Part shown: piece after piece, positions 1 to 7,780 of the stretch
Layout of the letters: each line of letters begins with the position of its first letter
How positions within the stretch are numbered: position 1 is the first letter of the stretch
NCBI GenBank assembly: GCA_947258425.1
Contig: CAMYIG010000041.1
Coordinates: 1 to 20,849 of the forward strand
DNA length: 20,849 nucleotides
Direction of reading: 5' to 3'
DNA from: SZUA-76 sp945787585
Lineage (GTDB): Bacteria; Pseudomonadota; Gammaproteobacteria; SZUA-140
Made by a program: the position numbers and the translations under genes
Notes under the pieces: model-generated
Databases searched by the model: none
What the model was told of the DNA's origin: nothing
Seen by the model: the letters and a program-made list of their open reading frames with translations, nothing else

Positions 1-670
1 GCTTGTCGGCCAGATTGAAGCCAGACGGATTGCTGCTTTTAACCGTATGCAGGGCGATCAGGTGAATGATGACAAAACCGGTGATCAGAAAAGGCACCAG
101 ATAGTGCAGTGCGAAAAAGCGCGTCAGCGTCGCATCACCCACCGAGAAATCCCCGCGCAACCAGATCACCACCTGATCGCCGATAAACGGCGTCGCGCGA
201 AACAGGTTGGTGATCACCTGCGCCCCCCAGTAAGACATCTGTCCCCACGGTAGCAGATAGCCCATAAAGGCGGCCGCCATGATCAGCAACAACAACAGCT
301 GGCCGCTCCACCACATCAGTTCCCGCGGTGCGCGATATGAGCCGTAATAGAGCGTGCGCGCCATGTGCAGATAGATGACGACAAAAAAGGCCGATGCCCC
401 GGTGGAGTGAAGGAAACGAATCAACCAGCCATAATTGACCTCGCGCATAATGTATTGCACCGATTCGAAGGCGAGACCGGCATCTGCCTTGTAATGCATC
501 GCGAGAAAGATACCGGTAAGGATTTGCAGCACCAGGATAAAGCCAGCGAGAAAACCAAATCCCCACCAGTAGTTAAGATTCCGCGGTGTTGGATAATTGG
601 TAAGGTTATCCTTAACAAATGAGGACAGCGGAAACCGTTCATCAATCCATGCAACCACACTGTTTTTCAT
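1..670 (-). CDS. petB: Cytochrome b subunit of the ubiquinol–cytochrome c reductase (bc1) complex, 3' end outside the window
   Basis: Cytochrome b is the membrane subunit of complex III that carries both b hemes and the quinone sites. The frame is open from an ATG at 670 to the left edge and gives 223 residues. Heme-ligand histidine pairs are H88/H102 (in RFLHSTGASAFFVVIYLHMAR context) and H189/H203, each 14 residues apart, as expected for bc1-type cytochrome b. The N-terminus (VVAWIDERFPL...) and the PWGQMSYWGA segment after the second ligand of pair one are also typical. Only the N-terminal four-helix part (helices A-D) is present; the Qo-site PEWY region would lie beyond position 1. The start is 5 bases after the petA stop, so the two are cotranscribed; a cytochrome c1 gene probably follows outside the window. 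No frameshift is seen. Confidence 0.96.
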   Translation of the reverse strand, partial: MKNSVVAWIDERFPLSSFVKDNLTNYPTPRNLNYWWGFGFLAGFILVLQILTGIFLAMHYKADAGLAFESVQYIMREVNYGWLIRFLHSTGASAFFVVIYLHMARTLYYGSYRAPRELMWWSGQLLLLLIMAAAFMGYLLPWGQMSYWGAQVITNLFRATPFIGDQVVIWLRGDFSVGDATLTRFFALHYLVPFLITGFVIIHLIALHTVKSSNPSGFNLADK

Positions 671-675
671 CGCGC

Positions 676-1206
676 TCACGCTTCTTCCCCGATGATAATG
701 GCATCATCATTGTCAAAACGGTAATCCGGTACCAGCAGGTTAGTCGGTGCCGGCCCTTTGAGGACACGTCCTGAATTATCAAATTCACTACCATGACAGG
801 GGCACGACCAGCCATCACCGTGCCGGAGCGGGACACAGCCCAGGTGGGTGCACAGACCAACGACCACCAGCCAGCCTGGGTCCTGAACACGTTGATCATC
901 CGACTGCGGGTCCTTGTTGCTGCCCTCGGAACTCACCATGCGTTCAATCTGCTCATCAGTACGATGTAGCACGAACACCGGTTTACCCTGCCAGCTAACA
1001 GTTTTCATCTCACCCGGCGCGATATTGCCCAGCTTGATGGTACTCGTCCCGCCTTCCAGTATATCGGCCGCCGGGTACATGCTGCGCACAAAAGGCCAGC
1101 AAGCTGCCGCCACACCCGCACCTGCCACGATACCGGTTATTTTCCCGAGAAACTCCCTGCGCTCCGGGCGCTCGGGGTCCTTGGGTTTCCTGCTTTCTTC
1201 TGTCAT
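676..1206 (-). CDS. petA: Rieske iron–sulfur subunit of the bc1 complex
   Basis: This 176-residue protein passes electrons from quinol at the Qo site to cytochrome c1 through a high-potential [2Fe-2S] cluster on the periplasmic side. Cluster ligands are plain: C119-T-H121-L-G-C124 and C135-P-C137-H138-G-S, where C124 and C137 form the usual disulfide. The N-terminus has a twin-arginine type signal-anchor (RREFLGKITG at 16-25 followed by a hydrophobic stretch to about 40), normal for bacterial Rieske proteins, which are Tat-exported and stay anchored. The ATG at 1206 has AAGGA seven bases upstream. It lies 30 bases after the cytochrome c gene and 5 bases before petB, so the three form one operon. 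Length and motif spacing are ordinary for the family. Confidence 0.97.
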   Translation of the reverse strand: MTEESRKPKDPERPERREFLGKITGIVAGAGVAAACWPFVRSMYPAADILEGGTSTIKLGNIAPGEMKTVSWQGKPVFVLHRTDEQIERMVSSEGSNKDPQSDDQRVQDPGWLVVVGLCTHLGCVPLRHGDGWSCPCHGSEFDNSGRVLKGPAPTNLLVPDYRFDNDDAIIIGEEA

Positions 1207-1236
1207 AAGTTCCTTCGTGCCGTTCAGCGCAGGCTA

Positions 1237-1548
1237 TTAATTAGCGCTTAATGAGGCGTAATAGGCTGCGATATTGGCAATATCATCCTCACTGAGGTTC
1301 TTTGCCATGGTGTTCATTGTGGCATCCTTGCGGGTACCACTGCGAAAATCTTTCAACGCCTTTTGCAGGTAGCCTTCTTTCTGCCCCGCCAGGTTCGGCG
1401 TCATCTTACTCGTGCTGATGCCAGCCTTGCCGTGACATGTTGCACAAATGGTAGTCTTCACCTTGCCTGCCGCCGCATCTCCGGCAAGCAACTGCCCTGG
1501 AACCATGAGCGAAATGACCAGAACTGATAAAGTCACGAGAGATTGCAT
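1237..1548 (-). CDS. Small periplasmic class I cytochrome c (c4/c553-like), single heme
   Basis: A 103-residue monoheme cytochrome with a Sec signal peptide (hydrophobic core about residues 4-20, predicted cut near LLA-GDAAAG). The heme site is C35-A-T-C38-H39. The axial methionine is probably M78 in the stretch DATMNTMAKNLSEDDI, followed by the terminal helix IANIAAYYASL that is typical of the c4/c553 group. It would act as a soluble electron carrier in the periplasm; its place as first gene ahead of petA and petB suggests it accepts electrons from complex III and feeds an oxidase. That is inferred from context. AAGGAG sits 5 bases before the ATG. A Fur-box-like sequence overlaps the region just upstream. 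Cytochrome c5 is a less likely alternative. Confidence 0.92.
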   Translation of the reverse strand: MQSLVTLSVLVISLMVPGQLLAGDAAAGKVKTTICATCHGKAGISTSKMTPNLAGQKEGYLQKALKDFRSGTRKDATMNTMAKNLSEDDIANIAAYYASLSAN

Positions 1549-1561
1549 ATTTACTCCTTAA

Positions 1562-1580
1562 TCTAATGATAATAATTATT
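1562..1580. promoter_or_regulatory. Fur-box-like site upstream of the cytochrome c gene
   Basis: The 19 bases match the classical Fur consensus GATAATGATAATCATTATC at 15 of 19 positions by my count, including an unbroken TAATGATAAT block at 1564-1573. It ends 14 bases before the start codon at 1548, so a bound repressor would sit at the promoter or block early transcription. Iron control of a heme- and iron-sulfur-rich operon is biologically sensible. The region is A+T-rich, so a chance match is possible. Confidence 0.35.
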
Positions 1581-1668
1581 CTTTATGGGACTGCCACAAG
1601 CTACTCAGAGTTAATGTAACTGGCCAACCGTCAATATAAATCTGATATAATGGCTGGTTCAGTTATCC

Positions 1669-1692
1669 AAGAAGCCACACAAGAAGCCACAT
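1669..1692 (+). repeat. 12-bp tandem duplication, two copies
   Basis: The unit AAGAAGCCACAC at 1669-1680 is followed directly by AAGAAGCCACAT at 1681-1692, identical at 11 of 12 positions. It looks like a slippage duplication next to the palindrome at 1695. No function can be assigned. Confidence 0.8.
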
Positions 1693-1694
1693 AC

Positions 1695-1711
1695 TGACCG
1701 ACAGTCGGTCA
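1695..1711. promoter_or_regulatory. Perfect 17-bp palindrome, TetR-family operator type
   Basis: TGACCGAC-A-GTCGGTCA has two perfect 8-base arms around one central base. GACCGAC/GTCGGTC half-sites around one base are a common form of TetR-family operators. It lies 147 bases upstream of the cytochrome c start and 45 bases downstream of a plus-strand TATAAT hexamer at 1646-1651. No TetR-type gene lies nearby, so the regulator is either elsewhere or was lost. The palindrome is certain; the operator role is inferred. Confidence 0.45.
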
Positions 1712-2001
1712 CCATGAGTTTAGGATTTGTCGCAAGTTGATAGACACCAAAACACCTGATTAAATCAGAAGAGATCCTCGATTGAATCTGCCATCAAAAT
1801 TCCCAACATATTCATTGCTTAGAACTGGAGTCTACAGGGGGTAGATAATGTCGCCCAATCTTCTATGATATTCCCAGAACATCTTTCGCAGCAAGAAATC
1901 ATTGAGGGCTGGTGTCCCGGGATGTTATCGCCTGCTGCCTAACAGTGCACAAGTATCGGGAAATGCGCAATGATGAGCCACAACAAAAACAAATAATAAA
2001 G

Positions 2002-2024
2002 GATAATGACAAATGATACTCATC
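2002..2024. promoter_or_regulatory. Second, weaker Fur-like motif in the gap
   Basis: GATAATGACAAATGATACTCATC carries two overlapping partial matches to the Fur consensus: GATAATGA at the left end and AATGATA-CTCAT at the right, each about 12 of 19 when scored alone. No clear gene starts just downstream on either strand. It gains interest only because a better match lies at 1562-1580 in the same gap. Confidence 0.18.
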
Positions 2025-2180
2025 CTGTGTTTCCCTGGCATCAAGCTACCTCTCATTCTTGAGAAGCGATGACTCAGTTTAATTCAGCATTATGACGTAG
2101 ACAGTCACAACTTTATCAAATCAAACATAAACAATTTTCATTACTACTAAAGGACAGACGGCGTGGACTATCGGCGCTTT

Positions 2181-2666
2181 TTAACCAGGACTTTCTACTT
2201 CAACGTTTCGTCGCAATCGCACTGCAACCAACAGCAATCCCAATAGTGACAAACCCAGATAAAGCAGTGAAGAGATACCGTGCAAACGACCAAAGGCAGC
2301 GGCAAGTTCTGAACCTTCAACGACAGGACCCTGTGCCTTGAGATCTGCCATCATTGGTTGTAACACAAACAACATCACGCAGACGATGACAACCATGGCC
2401 AACAATCCCCACGCGCGCCATTGTCGTAACCACTGGGTACCGGCGGTGGCAATGCAACCGAGAAATAAAATAGTCCCAATAACGAGTCCACCCCAGCTGA
2501 TCACGCTAAATAATTTACCGGCAAGCATTCCGGCTATTTGCCGGTCACCCAGTGATGCGAAGAGCACAGGCGCCGCGACATAACCGATGGCGCAAAGGCC
2601 ACCCACCCAGAGCGCCATCAGCAGGCGCTCGACTATTTCAAACCGTTGCGGTGTCAGCAGTGCCAT
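2181..2666 (-). CDS. DUF4149 family inner-membrane protein
   Basis: A 161-residue membrane protein of unknown function. Four hydrophobic segments are visible at about residues 15-36, 48-71, 84-104 and 127-150. The start (RLLMALWVGGLCAIGYVAAPVLFASL) and the position right behind greA are typical of the DUF4149 proteins of Gammaproteobacteria, distantly like eukaryotic TMEM205. It begins 10 bases after the greA stop with no good ribosome site, so translation is likely coupled to greA. Family placement is by recognition of the N-terminal pattern and context; no biochemical role is known to me. Confidence 0.8.
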   Translation of the reverse strand: MALLTPQRFEIVERLLMALWVGGLCAIGYVAAPVLFASLGDRQIAGMLAGKLFSVISWGGLVIGTILFLGCIATAGTQWLRQWRAWGLLAMVVIVCVMLFVLQPMMADLKAQGPVVEGSELAAAFGRLHGISSLLYLGLSLLGLLLVAVRLRRNVEVESPG

Positions 2667-2676
2667 TAGCGTTTAC

Positions 2677-3153
2677 TCAGATGTATTGAATTGACAGAAT
2701 TTCATACTCAATAACGCCACCCGGTGCCTGCACGGAGGCGATATCACCCACTTCTTTGCCGATCATCGCACGGGCAATCGGTGAACTCACCGAAATCTTA
2801 TTGACCTTTATATCGGCCTCATCGACACCCACTATTTGATAGGTGACCTCGTCACCGTTCTCTTCATTACAGAGCCCGACTGTCGCACCAAAGACGATCT
2901 TTCCACCAGGATTCAGCTTGGTCACGTCGATGATCTCAGCGTTGCCGAGCTTGCTATCGATCTCGTTAATCCGCCCTTCGATAAAACTCTGCTGCTCCTT
3001 GGCGGCATGATATTCCGCATTCTCTTTTAAATCACCATGGGCACGAGCCTCAGAAATCGCTGCAATCACACGCGGACGCGCAACTGTCTTCAGCTCTTCC
3101 AGCTCTTTACGCAGGCTTTCTGCACCGCCGAGTGTCAAAGGAACTTTACTCAT
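2677..3153 (-). CDS. greA: Transcription elongation factor GreA
   Basis: GreA enters the secondary channel of RNA polymerase and stimulates cleavage of backtracked RNA. At 158 residues it has the standard length. The N-terminal coiled coil (about 1-78) carries the acidic tip D41-L-K-E44 in GDLKENAEYHAAKEQQSFIEG; D41 and E44 are the residues that help place the catalytic magnesium. The C-terminal FKBP-like domain ends EYEILSIQYI as usual. Its ATG overlaps the carB stop (ATGA), and the ribosome site AAGGAG lies inside the last carB codons, so carB and greA are translationally coupled, the usual arrangement in this group. Confidence 0.98.
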   Translation of the reverse strand: MSKVPLTLGGAESLRKELEELKTVARPRVIAAISEARAHGDLKENAEYHAAKEQQSFIEGRINEIDSKLGNAEIIDVTKLNPGGKIVFGATVGLCNEENGDEVTYQIVGVDEADIKVNKISVSSPIARAMIGKEVGDIASVQAPGGVIEYEILSIQYI

Positions 3154-6100
3154 GCATTTAACTCCTTATGCAAGTCTTGTAGATTATTAACATCATCCTG
3201 ATCGATCTGCTTGAGCGCCAGTGCCGTCACATGCGCACCCGCGATCGTAGTGGTGTATGTCACTTTATGTTGTAACGCGGCTCGTCGAATCTGGCTTGAA
3301 TCCGACACGGCACGTTTACCTGCAGTCGTATTGATAATAAAACTGACTTCATCATTTTTAATCATATCAACAATATGCGGCCGTCCATCTGCAACCTTAT
3401 TCACCACTTCAGATGAAATCCCCGCTTCATCGAATGCAGCCTTAGTACCGCGAGTCGCGACAATATCATAATTCATTTCGCTCAACATCTGCGCAACCTC
3501 TACCGCCTTCGGTTTATCACCATCCCTCACACTGATAAAGACACAGCCACCGCGAGGTAACTCAACGCCGGCACCTAACTGGGCCTTGGCAAATGCTTCA
3601 GCAAAAGTCCGTCCAACCCCCATTACCTCACCGGTGGACTTCATCTCAGGCCCTAATAACGTATCGACGCCCGGAAACTTCGCGAATGGGAAGACCGCCT
3701 CTTTCACTGAAAAATACTCGGGAACAATTTCTTTAGTGACCCCTTGCTCGGCAAGTGTTGTACCCGCCATGCAGCGCGCACCAATCTTCGCCAGTGATAA
3801 GCCACACGCCTTTGAAACAAAGGGCACAGTACGTGATGCGCGCGGATTCACCTCAAGCACGTAGATATCATTATTCTTAATCGCAAACTGGACATTCATC
3901 AGCCCTTTCACCTTAAGGCCCAGTGCCAACTGCCTGGTCTGTACGCGGATCTGATCAACGATTGCAGGGTCAAGGCTATACGTTGGCAGTGAACAGGCTG
4001 AATCACCGGAGTGAATCCCCGCCTGCTCGATATGTTCCATGATGCCGCCAATCACAACCGCTTTGCCGTCACACACCGCATCGACATCAATCTCAATCGC
4101 ATCGCTGAGGAAATGATCCAGCAACACCGGCGAATCATTAGAGACCTGTACCGCCTCGGTCATGTAACGTTTCAGATCATCTTCGTTGTGTACGATCTCC
4201 ATTGCGCGGCCACCCAGTACATAAGATGGGCGGACCACCAGCGGAAAACCGATATCCTTCGCCAGTTCAACCGCCTGTGCTTCGGTACGTGCCGTGGCAT
4301 TCGGTGGTTGCTGTAAGCCCAGCGCCTGGATCAACTGCTGAAAGCGCTCACGGTCTTCGGCAAGATCGATCGCATCGGGTGAGGTACCGATGATCGGTGT
4401 GCCCGCCGCCTCCAGCGCACGCGCCAGCTTCAGCGGTGTCTGGCCTCCGTACTGTACAATCACTCCTTTGGGTTTTTCAACCGCGATAATCTCCAGCACA
4501 TCTTCCAGTGTCAACGGTTCGAAATAGAGTCGATCCGAAGTGTCGTAATCGGTTGAAACCGTCTCAGGATTACAGTTGACCATGATGGTCTCATAGCCAT
4601 CTTCACGCATCGCAAAGGCGGCCTGTACACAGCAGTAATCAAACTCAATGCCCTGCCCGATACGATTGGGGCCTCCGCCCAGCACCATAATTTTATCGCG
4701 CTTCGAAGGGGCCGCCTCACACTCCTCTTCATAGGTCGAATAGAGATAGGCGGTGGTTGATGCAAACTCAGCCGCACAGGAGTCAACCCGCTTATAAACA
4801 GGGTGAATATCGAGTTTGTTACGCAGTTCGCGCAGTTTATCTTCATGCGTTTGCAACAGCGTTGCCAGACGACGATCAGAGAAACCTTTACGCTTCAATG
4901 CATACAGTTCATAACGCGCTAAACTCTCCAGCGCACGCCCCTTGATGCCCTTTTCGAATGCAACCAGCTGTTCGATCTGCACCAGAAACCATGGGTCAAC
5001 CATACAGAGTTTATAGACTTCATCGACCGACAGGCCGTAACGAAATGCATCGCCGATATACCAGACTCGATCCGGTCCGGGCGAACCCAGTTCCTGTTGA
5101 ATGGTTTCAAGCGCGTCTTCGGAGGTCACATCAATCATTTCATTGAGGCCGTCCATGCCGGTCTCCAGTCCACGCAACGCCTTTTGTAGCGACTCCTGAA
5201 AGGTGCGTCCAATCGCCATCACTTCACCGACCGATTTCATCTGCGTGGTGAGACGTGAATCTGCTTTAGGGAATTTCTCAAAGGTAAAGCGCGGTACCTT
5301 TGTCACAATATAATCGATGGTGGGTTCGAACGACGCCGGGGTCGCACCACCGGTGATCTCGTTGCTCAACTCATCAAGGGTGTAGCCAATCGCCAGTTTT
5401 GCCGCCACGCGTGCGATTGGAAAGCCGGTCGCCTTGGATGCCAGCGCCGATGAACGCGAAACGCGAGGGTTCATCTCAATAATAATCAGACGACCATCTT
5501 CAGGGTTGAGGCCAAACTGTACATTGGAGCCGCCCGTCTCCACCCCGATTTTACGCAGCACCGCCAGCGACGCATCGCGCAGCTTCTGGTACTCTTTATC
5601 GGTCAGTGTCAGCGCGGGTGCGATGGTGATTGAATCACCGGTATGCACGCCCATCGGGTCAAAGTTTTCAATCGAGCAGATAATGATGCAGTTGTCATTG
5701 CGGTCACGCACCACCTCCATCTCATACTCTTTCCAGCCGACCAGCGACTCTTCAATCAGCAGCTCATTAGTGGGCGACAGGTCGAGACCACGTTCGCAGA
5801 TCTCAACAAACTCCTCACGATTGTAGGCGATGCCACCGCCACTCCCACCGAGCGTAAACGAGGGACGAATCACGGTGGGAAAACCGACCTTCTTCTGTAC
5901 CTGAAACGCCTCTTCCATGCTGTGTGCAATGCTGGAGCGCGGCGACTCAAGGCCGATGCTATCCATCGCCTTGCGGAAACGGTCGCGATCTTCAGCCATA
6001 TCGATGGCATCGATAGAGGCACCGATCATCGCCACGCCAAATTTTTCAAGGATCCCTTCACGCGCAAGATCGAGCGCACAGTTCAGTGCCGTCTGCCCAC

Positions 6101-6371
6101 CCATCGTCGGCAACAACGCATCCGGACGTTCTTTTTCGATGATTTTGGCAACGGTCTGCCAGCGCACCGGTTCGATGTAGGTGGCATCCGCCATCTCGGG
6201 GTCGGTCATGATCGTGGCCGGATTGGAGTTCACCAACACCACACGATACCCCTCTTCGCGTAGCGCCTTGCAGGCCTGTGCCCCGGAATAGTCGAACTCG
6301 CACGCCTGGCCGATGATGATGGGGCCCGCGCCAATCACTAGAACACTTTTTATATCAGTACGTTTTGGCAT
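3150..6371 (-). CDS. carB: Carbamoyl-phosphate synthase large subunit
   Basis: With CarA this enzyme makes carbamoyl phosphate from bicarbonate, ammonia (from glutamine) and two ATP, feeding pyrimidine and arginine synthesis. At 1073 residues it equals the Escherichia coli length. Two homologous halves are seen: the first opens VLVIGAGPIIIGQACEFDYS with its ATP-grasp core around GGSGGGIAYN, the second opens MVLGGGPNRIGQGIEFDY with GGRAMEIVHN. The C-terminal 140 residues (from GGCVFISVRDGDKPKA) form the methylglyoxal-synthase-like allosteric domain for UMP/IMP and ornithine, with the NTTAGKRAVSDS loop. It starts 56 bases after carA, with no clear Shine–Dalgarno before the ATG at 6371 (only an A-rich run), so it may depend on carA translation. 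Confidence 0.98.
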   Translation of the reverse strand: MPKRTDIKSVLVIGAGPIIIGQACEFDYSGAQACKALREEGYRVVLVNSNPATIMTDPEMADATYIEPVRWQTVAKIIEKERPDALLPTMGGQTALNCALDLAREGILEKFGVAMIGASIDAIDMAEDRDRFRKAMDSIGLESPRSSIAHSMEEAFQVQKKVGFPTVIRPSFTLGGSGGGIAYNREEFVEICERGLDLSPTNELLIEESLVGWKEYEMEVVRDRNDNCIIICSIENFDPMGVHTGDSITIAPALTLTDKEYQKLRDASLAVLRKIGVETGGSNVQFGLNPEDGRLIIIEMNPRVSRSSALASKATGFPIARVAAKLAIGYTLDELSNEITGGATPASFEPTIDYIVTKVPRFTFEKFPKADSRLTTQMKSVGEVMAIGRTFQESLQKALRGLETGMDGLNEMIDVTSEDALETIQQELGSPGPDRVWYIGDAFRYGLSVDEVYKLCMVDPWFLVQIEQLVAFEKGIKGRALESLARYELYALKRKGFSDRRLATLLQTHEDKLRELRNKLDIHPVYKRVDSCAAEFASTTAYLYSTYEEECEAAPSKRDKIMVLGGGPNRIGQGIEFDYCCVQAAFAMREDGYETIMVNCNPETVSTDYDTSDRLYFEPLTLEDVLEIIAVEKPKGVIVQYGGQTPLKLARALEAAGTPIIGTSPDAIDLAEDRERFQQLIQALGLQQPPNATARTEAQAVELAKDIGFPLVVRPSYVLGGRAMEIVHNEDDLKRYMTEAVQVSNDSPVLLDHFLSDAIEIDVDAVCDGKAVVIGGIMEHIEQAGIHSGDSACSLPTYSLDPAIVDQIRVQTRQLALGLKVKGLMNVQFAIKNNDIYVLEVNPRASRTVPFVSKACGLSLAKIGARCMAGTTLAEQGVTKEIVPEYFSVKEAVFPFAKFPGVDTLLGPEMKSTGEVMGVGRTFAEAFAKAQLGAGVELPRGGCVFISVRDGDKPKAVEVAQMLSEMNYDIVATRGTKAAFDEAGISSEVVNKVADGRPHIVDMIKNDEVSFIINTTAGKRAVSDSSQIRRAALQHKVTYTTTIAGAHVTALALKQIDQDDVNNLQDLHKELNA

Positions 6372-6427
6372 TTTTTATTTCAGTAAAAGGTCACAATAAA
6401 AGTTCACGTAGAAGTCCGTTACTTGCG

Positions 6428-7564
6428 TCATTGACGCTGCTGCATCAGTTCAATAAAGTGATCGAAGAGAAAGGCGGCATCATGCGGCCCCGGACTTGCC
6501 TCAGGATGCCCCTGAAAACCAAAGGCCGGTTTTTCAGTGTGGTGTATCCCCTGCAGCGATTGATCAAACAGCGAGCGGTGTGTCGCGCGCAGCGTGGCAG
6601 GCAATGTTGCCTCGGCCACTGCAAAACCGTGATTCTGGCTGGTGATCATCACTGCACCGCTTTCGAGGTCCTGCACCGGATGGTTGGCACCGTGATGACC
6701 AAACTTCATCTTTTCGCTCTCGGCACCGCAGGCAAGCGCTAACAATTGATGGCCAAGGCAGATACCAAACAGCGGGATATCAGTCGTTTCGAGAAAGGTA
6801 CGAATCGCATTGATGGCATAATCACACGGTGCTGGATCACCCGGACCATTGGATAAAAATATCCCTTCAGGTTGCATCGCAAGCACTTCACTCGCGGGTG
6901 TCTGAGCGGGCACTACCGTCACGTTACAGCCACGCTCCACCAGCATGCGCAGAATATTTCGTTTTACCCCGAAGTCATAGGCGACTACGTTAAAGCGATG
7001 CCCATCGGCCGCATGTTGTATGGTCGAAGTGGACCAACGTCCGACACCCTGATCCCACGGGTACGGTTTGTCCGTCGTCACCGCTTTGGCCAGGTCCATC
7101 CCCTTCAAACCGGGAAAGCCACGTGCAGCTGCTAGTGCAGTTGCTTCGTCAATCGTATTACCTGTGACGATGCAGCCGTTCTGCGCGCCTTTGTCGCGCA
7201 GAATGCGTGTTAAGCGACGAGTGTCAATATCAGCTATGCCGATCACATGATGACGTTCAAGGTAACTTTGCAGTGACGCTTCTGCGCGCCAGCTGCTATG
7301 CACGAGTGGCAGGTCACGAATCACCAGTCCGCTGGCGGCAATCCCAGCCGACTCTTCGTCATCAGCATTGACGCCGACATTGCCGATGTGCGGCTGGGTT
7401 AACGTTACGATCTGTTGAGCATATGAGGGATCAGTGAGAATCTCCTGATAACCCGTAATCGAGGTGTTAAACACAACCTCGCCCGTCGTCTCACCTTCAG
7501 CGCCAATAGCACTTCCCCAGAACAAACTTCCATCTTCAAGGGCTAATAAGGCAGGTAGCGGCAC
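6428..7564 (-). CDS. carA: Carbamoyl-phosphate synthase small (glutaminase) subunit
   Basis: CarA splits glutamine and channels ammonia to CarB. The 378-residue product matches the family length. The class I glutamine amidotransferase triad is complete: C269 in PLFGICLGHQ, H353 and E355 in FGFQGHPEASPGP. The N-terminal CPSase domain (LALEDGSLFWG, NTSITGYQEILTDPSYAQQ) is intact. The start is GTG at 7564, with GGAG six bases upstream; an ATG two bases earlier is in another frame, and no in-frame ATG lies upstream. It heads carA–carB–greA–DUF4149 and is preceded by a hairpin leader (see 7586-7633). Confidence 0.97.
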   Translation of the reverse strand: MPLPALLALEDGSLFWGSAIGAEGETTGEVVFNTSITGYQEILTDPSYAQQIVTLTQPHIGNVGVNADDEESAGIAASGLVIRDLPLVHSSWRAEASLQSYLERHHVIGIADIDTRRLTRILRDKGAQNGCIVTGNTIDEATALAAARGFPGLKGMDLAKAVTTDKPYPWDQGVGRWSTSTIQHAADGHRFNVVAYDFGVKRNILRMLVERGCNVTVVPAQTPASEVLAMQPEGIFLSNGPGDPAPCDYAINAIRTFLETTDIPLFGICLGHQLLALACGAESEKMKFGHHGANHPVQDLESGAVMITSQNHGFAVAEATLPATLRATHRSLFDQSLQGIHHTEKPAFGFQGHPEASPGPHDAAFLFDHFIELMQQRQ

Positions 7565-7585
7565 ATTCTTCTCCAGCAGATAGAC

Positions 7586-7633
7586 AAAACGGGAAGAGTC
7601 ATAAACTCATCCCGCTTAAAGAAACTCATTATA
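7586..7633 (-). promoter_or_regulatory. Putative carA leader: TATAAT box, hairpin and short T run
   Basis: Reading towards carA there is TATAAT at 7633-7628, then a hairpin with 10-base arms at 7614-7605 and 7599-7590 (CGGGATGAGT / ACTCTTCCCG, one A·A mismatch, loop TTATG), then TTTT at 7589-7586. The carA ribosome site follows at about 7574. With transcription starting near 7621, the hairpin would lie at the very 5' end of the message. It could be an attenuator, an mRNA stabiliser, or the dapB terminator (dapB ends 166 bases before it). The -35 region is poor. An ATG in the loop (7602) opens a 19-codon frame to 7543 that overlaps the carA start. Confidence 0.4.
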
Positions 7634-7780
7634 TTTGTTTGATTGTCTACGCAGCCACCTGAAATCCCGCCTGGAATCAAGGAATCATGCTGTTCAGACG
7701 ACAGGATTTTACCCTATCTGAAGGGAGGGTGTCCATCCAACATCACGATCGATGCGGTAAAAAAGGAGCGATACGACGCA

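Larger units (their letters stand above)
1549..2180. other. Gene-free gap upstream of the cytochrome/bc1 operon
   Basis: About 630 bases with no reading frame I can defend on either strand. Besides the sites listed separately, it has a 13-bp odd palindrome CTGATTAAATCAG at 1756-1768 and a TATAAT-like hexamer on the plus strand at 1646-1651. Short open frames (a 19-codon one at 2013-2072 on plus, and a minus one of about 38 codons across roughly 1930-2045) have no recognisable similarity. All other intergenic spaces here are under 230 bases, so this gap is unusual. It may be a decayed gene, a small RNA locus, or simply extended control DNA for the DUF4149 end and the cytochrome c start. Confidence 0.6.

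Noticed and set aside
135..660. Several overlapping minus-strand frames across the left edge that could suggest a broken cytochrome b.
   Set aside because: A single uninterrupted frame from 670 to position 1 encodes normal cytochrome b with all four heme ligands; the others are shadow frames.
1930..2045. Minus-strand frame of about 38 codons in the gap, with a hydrophobic middle.
   Set aside because: No ribosome site and no family resemblance; kept only as a point for a similarity search.
2013..2072. 19-codon plus-strand frame (MILILCFPGIKL...) with AGGA upstream.
   Set aside because: Too short, no recognisable similarity, and overlaps the Fur-like motif; not enough to call a gene.
4202..4945. 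Plus-strand and other-frame open frames inside carB, and similar ones in dnaK, dnaJ and recN.
   Set aside because: They lie wholly within strongly conserved genes and have no recognisable protein character.
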